From Bryum argenteum (taxonomy: Eukaryota; Streptophyta; Bryopsida; Bryales; Bryaceae): a DNA stretch of 64,000 nt. Positions within the stretch are counted from its first letter, which is position 1. Each line of letters begins with the position of its first letter. Positions 1 through 10,840 of the stretch are shown one piece after another. The translations under genes were made by a program, and so were the position numbers. The notes beneath the pieces are model-generated. The model was not told the DNA's origin. It was given only the letters and a program-made list of their open reading frames with translations, and did no database searches. The stretch covers positions 9,566,512 to 9,630,511 of the forward strand of contig CM073330.1 of NCBI GenBank assembly GCA_037043015.1, read 5' to 3'.

Positions 1-59
1 GAAGCAGAGCACCTTGAAAGCTTGACTAAGTGGAGTATTTGATTTCTGCACTCTATGTT

Positions 60-1400
60 TGCTCCTCCAGCTTGTGCCGATGAGTGGTGTTGTGTCCTAC
101 ATGGGCGGGCCTGAGGCTATTCGTGCAGCTGTGTGTGCACGGTTGGGCTGAGGCTTCGCTCGAGCTACCCTCCTGTTTGTGCCGATGAGGCAACTGTGTG
201 TGCATGGCTGGGCCTGTTGCTTTCCTCGAGCTACACCTCCTGCTTGTGCCGATGAGGGCTCCTGTGTGTCAATGGCTGGGCCTGATGCTATTCTCGAGCT
301 ACCCTCCTGCTTGTGCCGTGCCGATGAGGGCAGCTGTGTGTCTCATGGCCGGGCCTGATGTAGATTCATTTTGGCTGGCCCCGATTGCGTGTGAGAGCCG
401 GGAAGGAGCCCAGAGCTTCGTCCACGAATGTCTGGCACCTCGTGGAGGATTTTGCGTTTTTTGTTGCCATCTGCGTTTTGATCCTGTGATGTTCTTTGCC
501 ATCGTGGTGTCAATTCCCGGAGTGCAGGGTGTTGGCAAAACTCCTGTTCTCTCCTGCTTGGGCCGATGAGGGCTGCTGTGAGTGCTTGGCCGGGCCTGAG
601 GCTTTGCTCGAGCTACCCTCCTGCTTGTGCCGATGAGGGCTCCTGTGTGTGAATGGCTGGGCCTGATGCTATTCTCGAGCTACACCTCCTGATTGTGTCG
701 TGCCGATGAGGGCAGCTGTGTGTCTCATGGCCGGGCCTGATGTAGATTCATTTTAGCTGGCCCCGATTGCGTGTGAGAGCCGGGAAGGAGCCCAGAGCTT
801 CGTCCACGAATGTCTGGCACCTCGTGGAGGGTTTTGCATTTCTGGTTGCCATCTGCGTTTGATCCTGTGATGTTCTTTGCCATCGTGGTGTCAATTCCCG
901 GAGTGCAGGGTGTTGGCAAAACTCTTGTTCTCTCCTGCTTGGGCCGATGAGGGCTGCTGTGTGTGCATGGCCGGGCTTGAGGCATCGCTCGAGCTACCCT
1001 CCTGCTTGTGCCGATGAGGGCTCCCGTGTGTGCATGGCTGGGCCTGAGGCTTTGCTCGAGCTACACCTCCTGCTTGTGCCGATGAGGGCTCCTGTGTGTG
1101 AATGGCTGGGCCTGAGGCTTTGCTCGAGCTACACCTCCTGCTTGTGCCGATGAGGGCTCCTGTGTGTGAATGGCTGGACCTGATGCTTTGCTCGAGCTAC
1201 ACCTCCTGCTTGTGCCGTGCCGATGAGGGCAGCTGTGTGTGTCTCATGGACGGGCCTGATGTAGGTCTTTTTTGGCTGGCCCCGATTGCATGAGAGCCGG
1301 GAAGGAGCCCAGAGCTTCGTCGACGAATGTCTGGCACCTCGTGGAGGAATTTGCAGTTTTTGTTGCCATCTGCGTTTTGATCCTGTGATTTTCATTGTCA
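60..1400. repeat. 66-bp minisatellite with ~382-bp higher-order repeat
   Basis: The core CTCGAGCTAC recurs about every 66 bp, for example near 608 and 674, and near 989, 1055 and 1121. Each monomer also carries TGTGCCGATGAGGGC. Blocks of monomers alternate with a non-monomer segment of about 230 bp (about 345-570, 727-955, and a shortened third copy at 1245-1390), giving a higher-order period near 382 bp. The open frames across this array follow the repeat unit and change register, so I do not read them as genes. Confidence 0.85.
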
Positions 1401-1615
1401 TCACTGATGAGTTGGGCTACTTGGGTCGCTTTTGATTTTGAGGGTGACATTGTTTTGGTTTATCATTTGCTTGCCTGTATCTTGGTGTAGTGCGCGTGGG
1501 AATTGAAGCAAGTGTGAATGAATTTCATATATATTATTTTTATAACAATGGCTAATCGCATCATTTTCCTAGTGTTTGATATTTGACTTACTATTGGTTT
1601 TGTGTGATTTTGCAG

Positions 1616-1933
1616 GATCCAAAAAGCAAAAAAAAAAAAGAAAGAGAAGAGGAATCCGATGCAGATAGTGACCTTTCCACATTGAGAGTGAATGTGTTAA
1701 CTTACGTGGAGTCTCGTCGATTAAACATACCACAAACTTCGGTTCCTGGAACTCCACCCCCTGCCTCACCTGTCCGTCACACTTTGCGTGATGACGTTGA
1801 TCGTGTTGAACGAGCGGTTAACATGAGAATCAAAAAGAATGAGGCTAAAGCTAGACGTTTGGAAGAGAAAGCATTAGCTAGACTGAAACCCAGACGTTCT
1901 CCGCGACTTGCTAGAAAGTTGCAGTCCTGTTAA
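1616..1933 (+). CDS. Possible last exon of an unknown basic protein (partial)
   Basis: An open stretch starts right after a good acceptor (TTTTGCAG, AG at 1614-1615) and ends at TAA 1931-1933. It encodes about 105 residues: a Lys/Glu-rich start, a Pro-rich middle (GTPPPASP), a charged helix-like stretch and a basic end containing RRSPRLARK. I do not recognise the protein. It may be the last exon of a gene whose earlier exons lie left of or inside the minisatellite, or a 5' exon of the ParB-methyltransferase gene that begins about 140 bp downstream. That gene carries a similar KRSPRIAS stretch near 4740-4763, which favours a link. Neither reading is proven. Confidence 0.4.
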   Translation, partial: DPKSKKKKEREEESDADSDLSTLRVNVLTYVESRRLNIPQTSVPGTPPPASPVRHTLRDDVDRVERAVNMRIKKNEAKARRLEEKALARLKPRRSPRLARKLQSC

Positions 1934-2072
1934 TTGTATTGTCAGATGATATGATGAGATTATCATACACTTAATTATAAAGACGATGTTTTATATTAAT
2001 TTTATCGCATTGTTTATTTGACACATTCTTATTCACTTTGTGGGGTGTTTTATTTGGTTTTTAAATTGCTAG

Positions 2073-5000
2073 ATGACCTTAGCTCATGTCCCTACGCACG
2101 AAGATGACGACACCACCCGACAGCTTCTTGCATCTTCACCAACTCCTTCGACCGATGGAGATGAACAATTACATGAAAGTGTCGCAAATGTTGATAACAT
2201 TTGCACCGGAGTCTCGGAAGAAAGTCCTTCTGAAACTCAGCGTCATCCTGAAGTCGTGCACGATCATGATCGTCTCGACGCGCTTTCTGAGGATGAAGTC
2301 ACTCCTTTGCCTGGGAGTGTCAACGTTGGAATCGTCCATATGCCAACGCATCTGCAAAACAAGGACCCCGACTAGAGTGCAAACGAGATGCGAATGCTCT
2401 ACAAGAGTGATTCGATTGCAATCATCAACAGGTTACGCTACAAACCCTTTAAGAAATCTCGTATGTTGATTCCACTGTGCCGTCTCGTTTGTTATCCGAA
2501 GGTTCGCCCGATTTCAGAACAAGACGTCAGAAAATTAGAGAATGAATTCAACAAAGGATACCGGGAAGGCGATCGGGTGATGTACGTGTCACCCTTTGAT
2601 CGGAAAGGCCGAGAAAAATTGGTTGCTGCCGAAGATGCTGTCTGGACGAACCCTTTCTGGAAATCAGCCAATGAAGAGTTTGAAAAGACGCTGCAGTCAG
2701 ACTCGGATCTACAACACCTCAGTGACAAGTATTTCTACGTTTACGAGGGTAACCACCGTGTGACAGCGTGGATGCGTCACATAGAGAGGTACCATAAGAT
2801 GGATCCTTCGTGGTACATCTCCGTGGATTGTATCATTCTTGATGCACGAGGAGAGAGCAATCTCTTGCTCGACGCTATGAACGACATAAATGGTGAGTAA
2901 TTCTTCGATTTCTTAAAACCGCTCTATTTTGTTTAAATTCTCTGTTTCTCATGTGTGATCTCGCACTACAGGTCTACTGAACATGACCATGTCGAAGACG
3001 GTTTGTGTGCAAAATTGCAGCGAATGGGGCAGTTCGGAAAATTTGAAACTAGAGGATTTCAAGGATCTGATATCTCCAGAGGACTACAGAATCTGCAAGA
3101 ACGCTAAGGCAAAAAAAGATACTTGGTATCCTGTAATAGTTGACGTGTTCGTCAAGTTCTTATATGCGGTAAGTTGAGTGGAACGTGTTTCAAATGTGAA
3201 GGTTCGTATTTGGTTTTTTTCACCTTATTCATTCTTTTTATTTTTTATACAGAGGAGATTAGCCAAGGCATCTGATGACGCTGAAACGAATTACTACGCC
3301 ACGGTCCCGAAGGAGAAACAAACAGGACCTGGAGTATGAAGTGCCATGGATAATGCGATCAAAGCAGAAATTAAGGCCATACGTGGCAAAAACTTCGACA
3401 AGATGGTCGCAGTGGCCAACAACAAGCTCGGGAAAGTATTTGCGAAGGAGGTAAAGAAAACACCCTTTTCATGTTCTGTATGACTCGTAATCATGTTTTT
3501 TAACCTTATTCTTCCTTATGATCTTGATGTGCAGATTTATTCTCATTACAGCAAGAACTTGAAACCCGACATGACAATCGATCGCTTACAAATGGTAGCC
3601 ACTACCAATGTTCATTGCGATTTTAAGGGTAAGTGGCTCCAATGGTGGAACTCATCGGACGAAGTTCGACATTCTTTTCGCTTCCCAGAAGAACGTCCAA
3701 TGAAAGATAAAACTTTGATGGCATTCCTACATCGCGCGTCTTTTTGGGCACAGGTAACTTAATGTTTCCTTACATGTTCTCAAAGTTACAGTTCATGTGC
3801 TATTTGTTATTTAACAAGGTTTCTTTTTTTCACAGCTCGAGCAATCACTTCAAAGTGAAATGCAAAACTTGATCGACAACGAAAACCTCAACATTGAGTG
3901 GTCTAGTGTTGTCCTTAAGCCAACAGCGTATGTGGAGAAGTGGAGGTTGCTCTTATGGGACAAGGCGTTCAACAACTATCTTGGTCCTAATTCGAGCCCT
4001 AAGTTCAGCAAAGGCTCAGATATTCAAAGGATTACCGGGGGCAAAATCACAGTAAAGAGGCTTCTATACCGTGCGTATCTAGAATTGTATTCAATATTAA
4101 TAAAATCGGTACAACATGTTCAATTCTCACAACCCAATTTGTTTAATTTTTTGTAGGTACTTAAAACAGGAGCTCGTTGCCAAGGGAGCATTAGCTTCGT
4201 TTTCCATTCCAATGGAGTTCGAGGATGTTTCACTCACAAATGATCCTCGCAGCTTTTTCTCTTCAAAATTCAACAAGAGCGGTTTACGAACTCTCAATTG
4301 TCAACCGTGGATGGTTTCGAGTGCGACGACAACTACGTCCACAAGAAGGAGAAGCATCTTCTTCAAATCGCTTCAAACCCACCGACTCACCAGACCGATG
4401 GAGATTGACGACGATGACGATGACGACCTCTCCATTTTACCAGATGCACTTGATCCAATCTCTTCTCCTTCTTCACCAGTTGTAGTGCCCAAGTCTCGTG
4501 CAACCAGGAAGCGACGCAATCCTGTTGCGGAACCAGTTGTAGATCTTGAGCAAGAATCTGAAGAAACTGCTCCCCTCCCAGAAGACATTGCGGGGCTAGA
4601 AGATGCCGATTTGACTCGGGCTTGAGAGGAGCGACAAACAATGCAAATCGACGCAATGCAAGATCGACTCGGCTTTCTCAAGTGGACATACAAATGCAGG
4701 ATCCCCTCTCAATCGCTCACCGTGGACCACAACTCAAGCGGTCCCCTCGCATCGCCTCAACCACCAATGTTTCCCAAACGCCCTCTTCCCAAACCCAATC
4801 ACATTGGTAGCGTACTGTCGTCGTCGAAAATTTCATCGCTCTGCCAATGTATCTCGAGAAGGGCAACATTGGAGATTTGGTTCATCAGTCTTCGAAGACT
4901 GCAAAATGGGATTCTCAAATCCTGGATATTGTCGAGCACATCAAGAAGGTATAATTTCATACGTTTGTCATTTTTAATCTCCCTAAATACGTTTTGTACT

Positions 5001-5651
5001 TGTGAATTAAGTAACCACTGTCTAATTATTTACTTGTACTTCAGATTGGCAAAGACCGTAAATACCCGTGTTCGGCGATGGAGTTTGATCCCAAGCATCC
5101 AGGGATTGATCTCATTTTTGCAGATGCTCCCGAGAACTTGCATGTACCGGGTGTGTCTCCAACAGAAATTCCATCTTGGAATCGGCGGGAGAAAACCTAC
5201 TTTGAGAGCCTCTTTGTGTTTGCCGCCTATCATTTAACAGACGTTGGAGCCATTCTTCTAATGTATCCCAAATGTCGTAGAATCGAGCGTACTCTCGATT
5301 CTGAGTCTGCAACATATAGTTTTCGTCTAGTTCGAGACTGGTGGGGATATAATCCCCTACCTATGGCCTCTACCGTACCCAAACCGAAAGAGGTACGGAA
5401 CTGATTCTAGTTACAAATTTCACAACTCATAATTATTTCCGTCTATGCTTCTATGTTAACGTATTTGTACTTGTGTTTTGCAGACTCACTGCTTCCATAT
5501 CAAAGTCTATGTTCGTAAAGGGTATGTTTCGAAGTTCCAAACTCGGCAAGTGTCACACGCATACGCGGGTGTGGCAATCGTACCTGATGAAGAAGACCAC
5601 CTCTGTAACTTTGCAGAGAAAGAAACATTGCGTTATCGTCCGGACGGTACG
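2073..5651 (+). pseudogene. ParB-like/DNA methyltransferase gene, 5' part, interrupted by a retrotransposon
   Basis: Exons with consistent GT-AG borders: 2073-2892, 2972-3168, 3253-3450, 3535-3753, 3836-4074, 4157-4948, 5045-5392 and 5484-5651. The first holds a ParB-like signature, EGNHRVTAWMRHIER (around 2744-2790), the kind of motif used by ParB/Srx nucleases and CTPases. Exon 5045-5392 has IDLIFADAPE, which matches methyltransferase motif IV (DPPY class). The reading is broken by TAG 2373-2375, TGA 3337-3339 and TGA 4623-4625. Exon 4157-4948 must also contain a net frameshift, because its end (frame with VVENFIALPMYLEKG) does not follow from its start. At 5651 the coding sequence stops at the LTR of the inserted element and resumes at 18849. 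The architecture resembles bacterial and phage ParB-methyltransferase fusions; that this one came from a mobile element or by transfer is inference. A start at ATG 2388 is an alternative to 2073. Confidence 0.75.
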
Positions 5652-7013
5652 TGTAGAGATATTTAGTAATTCTAACGAATTGGTATAAACATCTAAGTAC
5701 TTTTAGATTCATTCCAAGGAGGTTACTGTAGATTGTTAAAGTCTATTTTGTACATTGATTTGATTATTTTATACAATTCAATACACTAAAGATTAAGAAG
5801 GTAGTAATTAACCACTCGATAATTGTTTTTCTTCTCACCTAATTAATTCTTTATTTTGTTATCGATTAGTTTTAGAATTCACTCTTATTAACATTATCCC
5901 CAATTAGATAGTAGGTGATAAAACTTTCTATTTGTTACTTTCCTGAATTGTTAGTTGTCACTTCTATTTTGTCTTCCATTCTTCTTCACCAACTCGTCTT
6001 TTTCAATTTCTTCATGATTCCAATTTGATGTTTCTCTGCTTTTTCTTCAACTTGTCAATTCAACCTTTTCTCCTCTATTCCTTCCACTGGTACAACACTT
6101 TTAGCTTTGTTCACTCTATTCGAATTAATCTCCAACTCGGCTTTCTTCACCAACTCCTCTTTGTCCACAATTTGAATTTCAGTCTCACAGATTGGAATAT
6201 TACGATATCTATTTGCACAAAATCTACAAGTTTTCTTCATTTCCCAATTATACTCTCAAACATAATTGTTAACAATCAATTATACTACAATGACATTGAC
6301 CAGTAGCTTCTCATAAACCAACTCGACATTTTATTTGTTTGACATTCATACTACTCGGAATTCTATCACTCAATCAGATCTTTCAATTTGTACTTTAATC
6401 ACTCAATTCGTACACAAGGTAATTCGTTTCTATCAATACTTATTTCAACTCGTTTCTCTCTCAACGACTCGAACTTATTCTGTTCTTACAATTCGTTAAC
6501 AATCGGTAACTTTCTCACAACTTAGCTTCCTACAGGCCATCCAGATTTCACGACTCGCTCATACATACTCCATCACAATCAGACAACTTGCATTTCATTC
6601 ACTCCACACACTTCCATACAAAATACTATTCAAATTACATTTATAAGTCCGATTTGTACATCAATAAAACAAAAACACATTTATCAAAACACACTACTCG
6701 ATTACACAGTCTTTCACACGACTGGGACCACACTCGACTACATGCAAATGGGCCCATAGTTTTTCTTCTTCCTCCTACTTGTGCTATTTCTTCCAGTAGT
6801 AACCGTTGCACCCCCTCGCTATACTTTTTCCCTAGCCTATTCGTATCCCTTACAACTGGCCTTTTACTTATATTAATCTAATTTCCAATTAGTAATCAAC
6901 TACTCGGATTTTCTCCTTGTTTGTTCAACTGATTCACTAATTGCTTTACAAAATTGAAGTTTCACCAATTGGAATTGCTAAAGCCAGTTTTAAGTAATTA
7001 CAACTAGTCTACA
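5652..7013 (-). repeat. LTR at the 3' end of the element (left copy)
   Basis: 1362 bp, TGTAG to CTACA, matching the copy at 17480-18843 almost base for base. The short open frames inside occur in both copies and follow LTR sequence, so they are not genes. The bases just inside (7014-7030), read on the minus strand, include GTTGTGGGGCTA next to the LTR, a weak polypurine-tract candidate. Confidence 0.95.
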
Positions 7014-7061
7014 TAGCCCCACAACCAATTGTTTGCGTCCCTGCAAACATCACACAGACAA

Positions 7062-9872
7062 CTACTTGTTCTTCGTTGCTACGACAATTGTTTTTGCTTG
7101 CTGGTTTTCCTCGATCTCCAACTGGCTTCCTCGTGCTGCTACTTGGGCCTCCAACTCGTTTTGGTTCCTCTGAAATGTCTGCACTGGCCCTCTCCTCGTT
7201 CCAAATACGACCGATGCATCTCCAATTATCACGTTGTGTGCTCCATGTAAGAATTGAGTCAGTCCCATCAACTCCAGCATTCGTATACGTTTTGCCGAGT
7301 GGTACTGGATCTTGATGAAGATAGCCATGTCGGTGCTGAAGGCTGCCCCTACTCGATAATCAACTTTGATCTGAAATTCTTGACACCACTCGGCTAGAAC
7401 TGCTGCAAAGATTGCAGCACGGAAGCACACTGGATCTTTATGCTTCCTGTGAATCACTGAAAAACGAGTATAGGCCTCAACACAGCCTTTCACCGTGTTA
7501 TACTTCCTTGGAATTTTTGGCCAATTGTACCAAACTGTGTCCAATTCGGCATCTGTTCTCCAACGATATCGTCTCGGGCAGTTACAAAAGTCTGGATGGT
7601 TTGCCACCAAATAGGGAGGCTCTTCGGTTCTCCTGTGACCTTCAAGTCGGTCAGTCACAGCCAAGTCGCGTTGTGGTGGCCTCAAATCCTCCGGGTGGTC
7701 CTTCACAATCCATTCAATTGCTGCCCAACTCGGAAATGGTGCGTTAGACATATTCACAAACAAATTGGACCAATTGCCGAGATACCTCTCATCAGCGACT
7801 GGGCTTGAATGTGCTGCTGGTAGTGCCCATTGTACCCAATTCGTGAAGTCTCCTTGCAAATTCATCAACGTATCTCCCAGTTGTGGCCTCACAAACTCCA
7901 ATTCGGTGTTCACATTCAAGGTTGGCATGCGCACCAGTCGGTTGGCTCCCAGTTTGTCTCCTAATCGTCCGACTGTTCGCTGGAAATGCCACAAATAGGC
8001 TGCTGGATGCACATCTATGAGCTGGTTCCTGGTAACACGAGCTTGGTTGTTCTTGAGCAACTTGCTCACCCATTGCTGGACTCCGAATAGGTCTCGTAAC
8101 ATGCGCACGTTGTTCCTCCAAATCTCAATTAGTTTCTTGGCTGGAATTTCTGGCTTGTCCCACGTCTTGAATGCCTCCAAAACTCCAATCGTCAATGTGT
8201 CACCAACTGTTCTTCGTTGCAAGGCGGCAAAGTCAGCCGCCTTCTTCCTCCTGGTAGCCAATTCGTCCTCCAATTTGGCGTAGTAGAGCAACGATCGTGC
8301 TCCATAGTCTCCAACTAGGACATAAGCTGTTGCTGGCTCACACACCACCAAATCGCCCCTTCCAACAATCTCGGCCAATAAATTGAGAGCTTTGAGTGCC
8401 GAAGCCTTCTCCCACAATTTGGAGAACTGTTGTCTTGATAAAAACTCCTGTAGCGTGACTCCTGTTTGCGTGAAGAAGATTTGTCTGTCCCACAAGTAGG
8501 CCTGCTCCAAACTCGTGGCTGGTGGCAAATACTTCCACAACTCCTCCAACTTGGCTAAATCGACGCCCTTGCTTTTGTCGGTCTCCGAATGCACAGCCAA
8601 TTGTAATTCTGCCTTTGGCTCCTCCGGCTTGGGGCTGCTTTCCTTCTCTCCATCCACCTGTGTTGCTTCAAGGGTGCCCCTCAACCGCAGTTGCTCCACC
8701 TGCTTCGTCAATTCAGCTATTTGTATCACCTGCTCCTCCACTACTCGTCCTTTATCTGCCAAGCTTGATTTGACCTCCTCCAATTCGTCCTTCAAGTTGC
8801 CGATGTTAGACTTCAATATGGCCTCTGTTGTTTTGAACTGCTCCAACTCCTTGTTCAAGCTTGAGTTGCTAATCTCCAATTCGTATCGTATGCTCAGATC
8901 TTCCTCCATAACCGCATTGCACTCGTCCAACTTTGCTTGCAACTCAGCTTTCTCACGCTTGATTTTCTCCAATTCGGCTGTCACCTCCTCCTCCTGCATC
9001 TCCTTAGCAATTCGGGCCAATCTTTCTCCAATACTCTCTTTTGTCTGAGCTGAATCCGTGCTTGACGGTCTGGTACTTGGGGTTGTTTCAGAATCAATCT
9101 TTGGCTGCTGTAGAACCGGTAGCTGAGTAGGGCAATGCCTCCTAATCAACTCGGATAAGTACTGGGCTCCCACCAACTCGGCTGATGTACTCCGTTTAGC
9201 CTCCTTTATCGAGTTGTGAAGTTTCCTCGCCATTGTCTTTGCCCAGTTGATCACCTTGCCAGCACGAATTGCCACCACTGCCGTTAACTCCAATTCGTTG
9301 AAGCTTTCAGGGTTGGGCTCCAGCAACAGATACTCCTGCACAAAACTCACCCAACTTCGGAACTCGGGCTTCAAATTGCTCTTGTTTCTCGACTCGTGAG
9401 CTTCTCCTGGATTGAAACACTGATGGAGCTCTTCTGCCTTCAATTTGGTTAAGCTTGTGTGTGACACGCCCCCATTTGGTAGCTGCAATGCTTCGCTAAT
9501 CGTGGCTGCCGTCAACTCCACCCATACTCCTCGAACCATGCTCTTCCTTTCAGCTGCTTGGTAATTGATCAAGAAATCTTCAACTAGTGCTCGATCTGTC
9601 TCCTGTAGGACTCCAACTTGGCTGATGAATGCTTGCAACTTGGCCTTCTCTCCCCATCCCACATGCTCACCACTCGTCAGCTCGGCCCAGCACTCCCTTT
9701 TCAGGCCAGTTGGTTGATAATCCACCTCTGGCACCACCAACGGATCACTAATTCGCTCTCCCAACCTCGGTTTCTTCTCTGTTGGCTCCATGTCCATCAC
9801 TGTTGTCCCCTCCTCCTCCTCGACAGACACCTCCATTCTTCGAGGTCTCAAGTTTGTCTTTGTTTTCAACAA
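7062..9872 (-). CDS. Retrotransposon ORF3, 936-residue coiled-coil protein of unknown role
   Basis: One uninterrupted frame lies downstream of pol in the element's sense, ending 48 bp before the 3' LTR. Met codons at 9872 and 9836 are both possible starts. The N-terminal 30 residues are basic then Glu-rich (EVSVEEEEG). Residues about 100-260 form a globular-looking region. Residues about 285-420 are a heptad-rich coiled coil full of Glu, Lys and Leu. The remaining 500 residues are Trp-rich and globular. I see no signal peptide and no convincing membrane segment, which argues against an envelope protein although it occupies the env-like position of Athila elements. It may relate to the plant transposon protein domains found in Tat/Athila third ORFs; that is inference. 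An intact long frame in a young element suggests the protein is used. Confidence 0.85.
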   Translation of the reverse strand: MLKTKTNLRPRRMEVSVEEEEGTTVMDMEPTEKKPRLGERISDPLVVPEVDYQPTGLKRECWAELTSGEHVGWGEKAKLQAFISQVGVLQETDRALVEDFLINYQAAERKSMVRGVWVELTAATISEALQLPNGGVSHTSLTKLKAEELHQCFNPGEAHESRNKSNLKPEFRSWVSFVQEYLLLEPNPESFNELELTAVVAIRAGKVINWAKTMARKLHNSIKEAKRSTSAELVGAQYLSELIRRHCPTQLPVLQQPKIDSETTPSTRPSSTDSAQTKESIGERLARIAKEMQEEEVTAELEKIKREKAELQAKLDECNAVMEEDLSIRYELEISNSSLNKELEQFKTTEAILKSNIGNLKDELEEVKSSLADKGRVVEEQVIQIAELTKQVEQLRLRGTLEATQVDGEKESSPKPEEPKAELQLAVHSETDKSKGVDLAKLEELWKYLPPATSLEQAYLWDRQIFFTQTGVTLQEFLSRQQFSKLWEKASALKALNLLAEIVGRGDLVVCEPATAYVLVGDYGARSLLYYAKLEDELATRRKKAADFAALQRRTVGDTLTIGVLEAFKTWDKPEIPAKKLIEIWRNNVRMLRDLFGVQQWVSKLLKNNQARVTRNQLIDVHPAAYLWHFQRTVGRLGDKLGANRLVRMPTLNVNTELEFVRPQLGDTLMNLQGDFTNWVQWALPAAHSSPVADERYLGNWSNLFVNMSNAPFPSWAAIEWIVKDHPEDLRPPQRDLAVTDRLEGHRRTEEPPYLVANHPDFCNCPRRYRWRTDAELDTVWYNWPKIPRKYNTVKGCVEAYTRFSVIHRKHKDPVCFRAAIFAAVLAEWCQEFQIKVDYRVGAAFSTDMAIFIKIQYHSAKRIRMLELMGLTQFLHGAHNVIIGDASVVFGTRRGPVQTFQRNQNELEAQVAARGSQLEIEENQQAKTIVVATKNK

Positions 9873-10840
9873 GTGGTAGGACTACCTGCAAGTAATTGCG
9901 AATGAAATGTCGTTGATACTTCAGAACTCCCAAAATAGCTTGTATCTCCCCCGTTGACGTTGAGCTCCTGACTCGCTCCACCAAGCTCCTTGCTGATTCT
10001 TTCAATCCCTCCAATTTTGTGTTCTTGCTTGATAACCAAATGGATTCGGAATCACTCTACTCGCTCACAAACTGCCACTGAAAGCTCACCAAACCCTAAC
10101 TAACACTCTGATTGCTTCCAATTCGTCTTTCTTTCTTCCCAATTTGCAATTCTCACGACTCCACTCGGCTGTATGCTCCAACTCGGACCAGCATTAACCT
10201 CACTCCTCTCTCTCTGATCGTGTAACCCTTGCCAATTCGGTTGTTGTTCTCACAATTCGCTCTGCATGGCTTCGACAACCTCAACCTGCTTCCAACCACT
10301 CGGCTGTCTCCTTCCGAGTAGAGAAAGCTCACAACTTGTTCTCGAGTCTCACCTCTCCTTTTTTCAAACTAGTCAATTCATTAACCTTTCAGTCACTTCC
10401 TCATAATCTTGATCTCTTCTCATGATTGAAAATCCCTCTTTTGAACTGATACAAGATAGATATGATGGCTTCCATGCCCTTAAGTTGTACTGTCAAATCA
10501 TATATTTGTGCCAAGTTGATTCTTTCTATCACTTCCTTCCGAGTTGGTTTTCATTTTATTTAGTTTGTTAGTAAATGATTATTATATTAGTTATTATTCT
10601 AAATAATTGTCTCTAAATTATGCTTTCCCACTCGGCAAAATCCCCCTTACTTTCTGTCTTCCTCACACAATTAGTCTTTGTATAACTTATTTGATTCATT
10701 AGTCTATTTATTTGAACTGTTTAGTTTGTTATTACAATGTTAGAAGTCAATATTACAATTTGTAAGTTACTCTCTCATTTTCTCTCTTAAGTTCTTATAT
10801 TATCTCCTACCCCCTCCCTTTTTATGTGATGGCCACATCA
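9873..10840 (-). other. Internal spacer between pol and ORF3
   Basis: About 970 bp with no long frame in the pol or ORF3 register except a short open stretch (10014-9748) overlapping the ORF3 start in another frame. That stretch (EIQAILGVLKYQRHFIRN) could be a spliced or frameshifted upstream part of ORF3. The rest is low in GC and rich in the CAAYTCG motif also seen in the LTR. Confidence 0.5.

Noticed and set aside
198-1450. Several open frames of 60-120 codons on both strands
   Set aside because: They follow the 66-bp minisatellite, repeat the same peptide in changing registers and have no splice or motif support.
2086-2469. A 127-codon frame overlapping the ParB exon
   Set aside because: It is a shadow in another frame; the ParB motif and splice phases belong to the frame that starts at 2073/2388.
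4373-4693. Ser-rich minus-strand frames
   Set aside because: They are the complement of the acidic Asp/Glu-rich coding strand of the methyltransferase gene.
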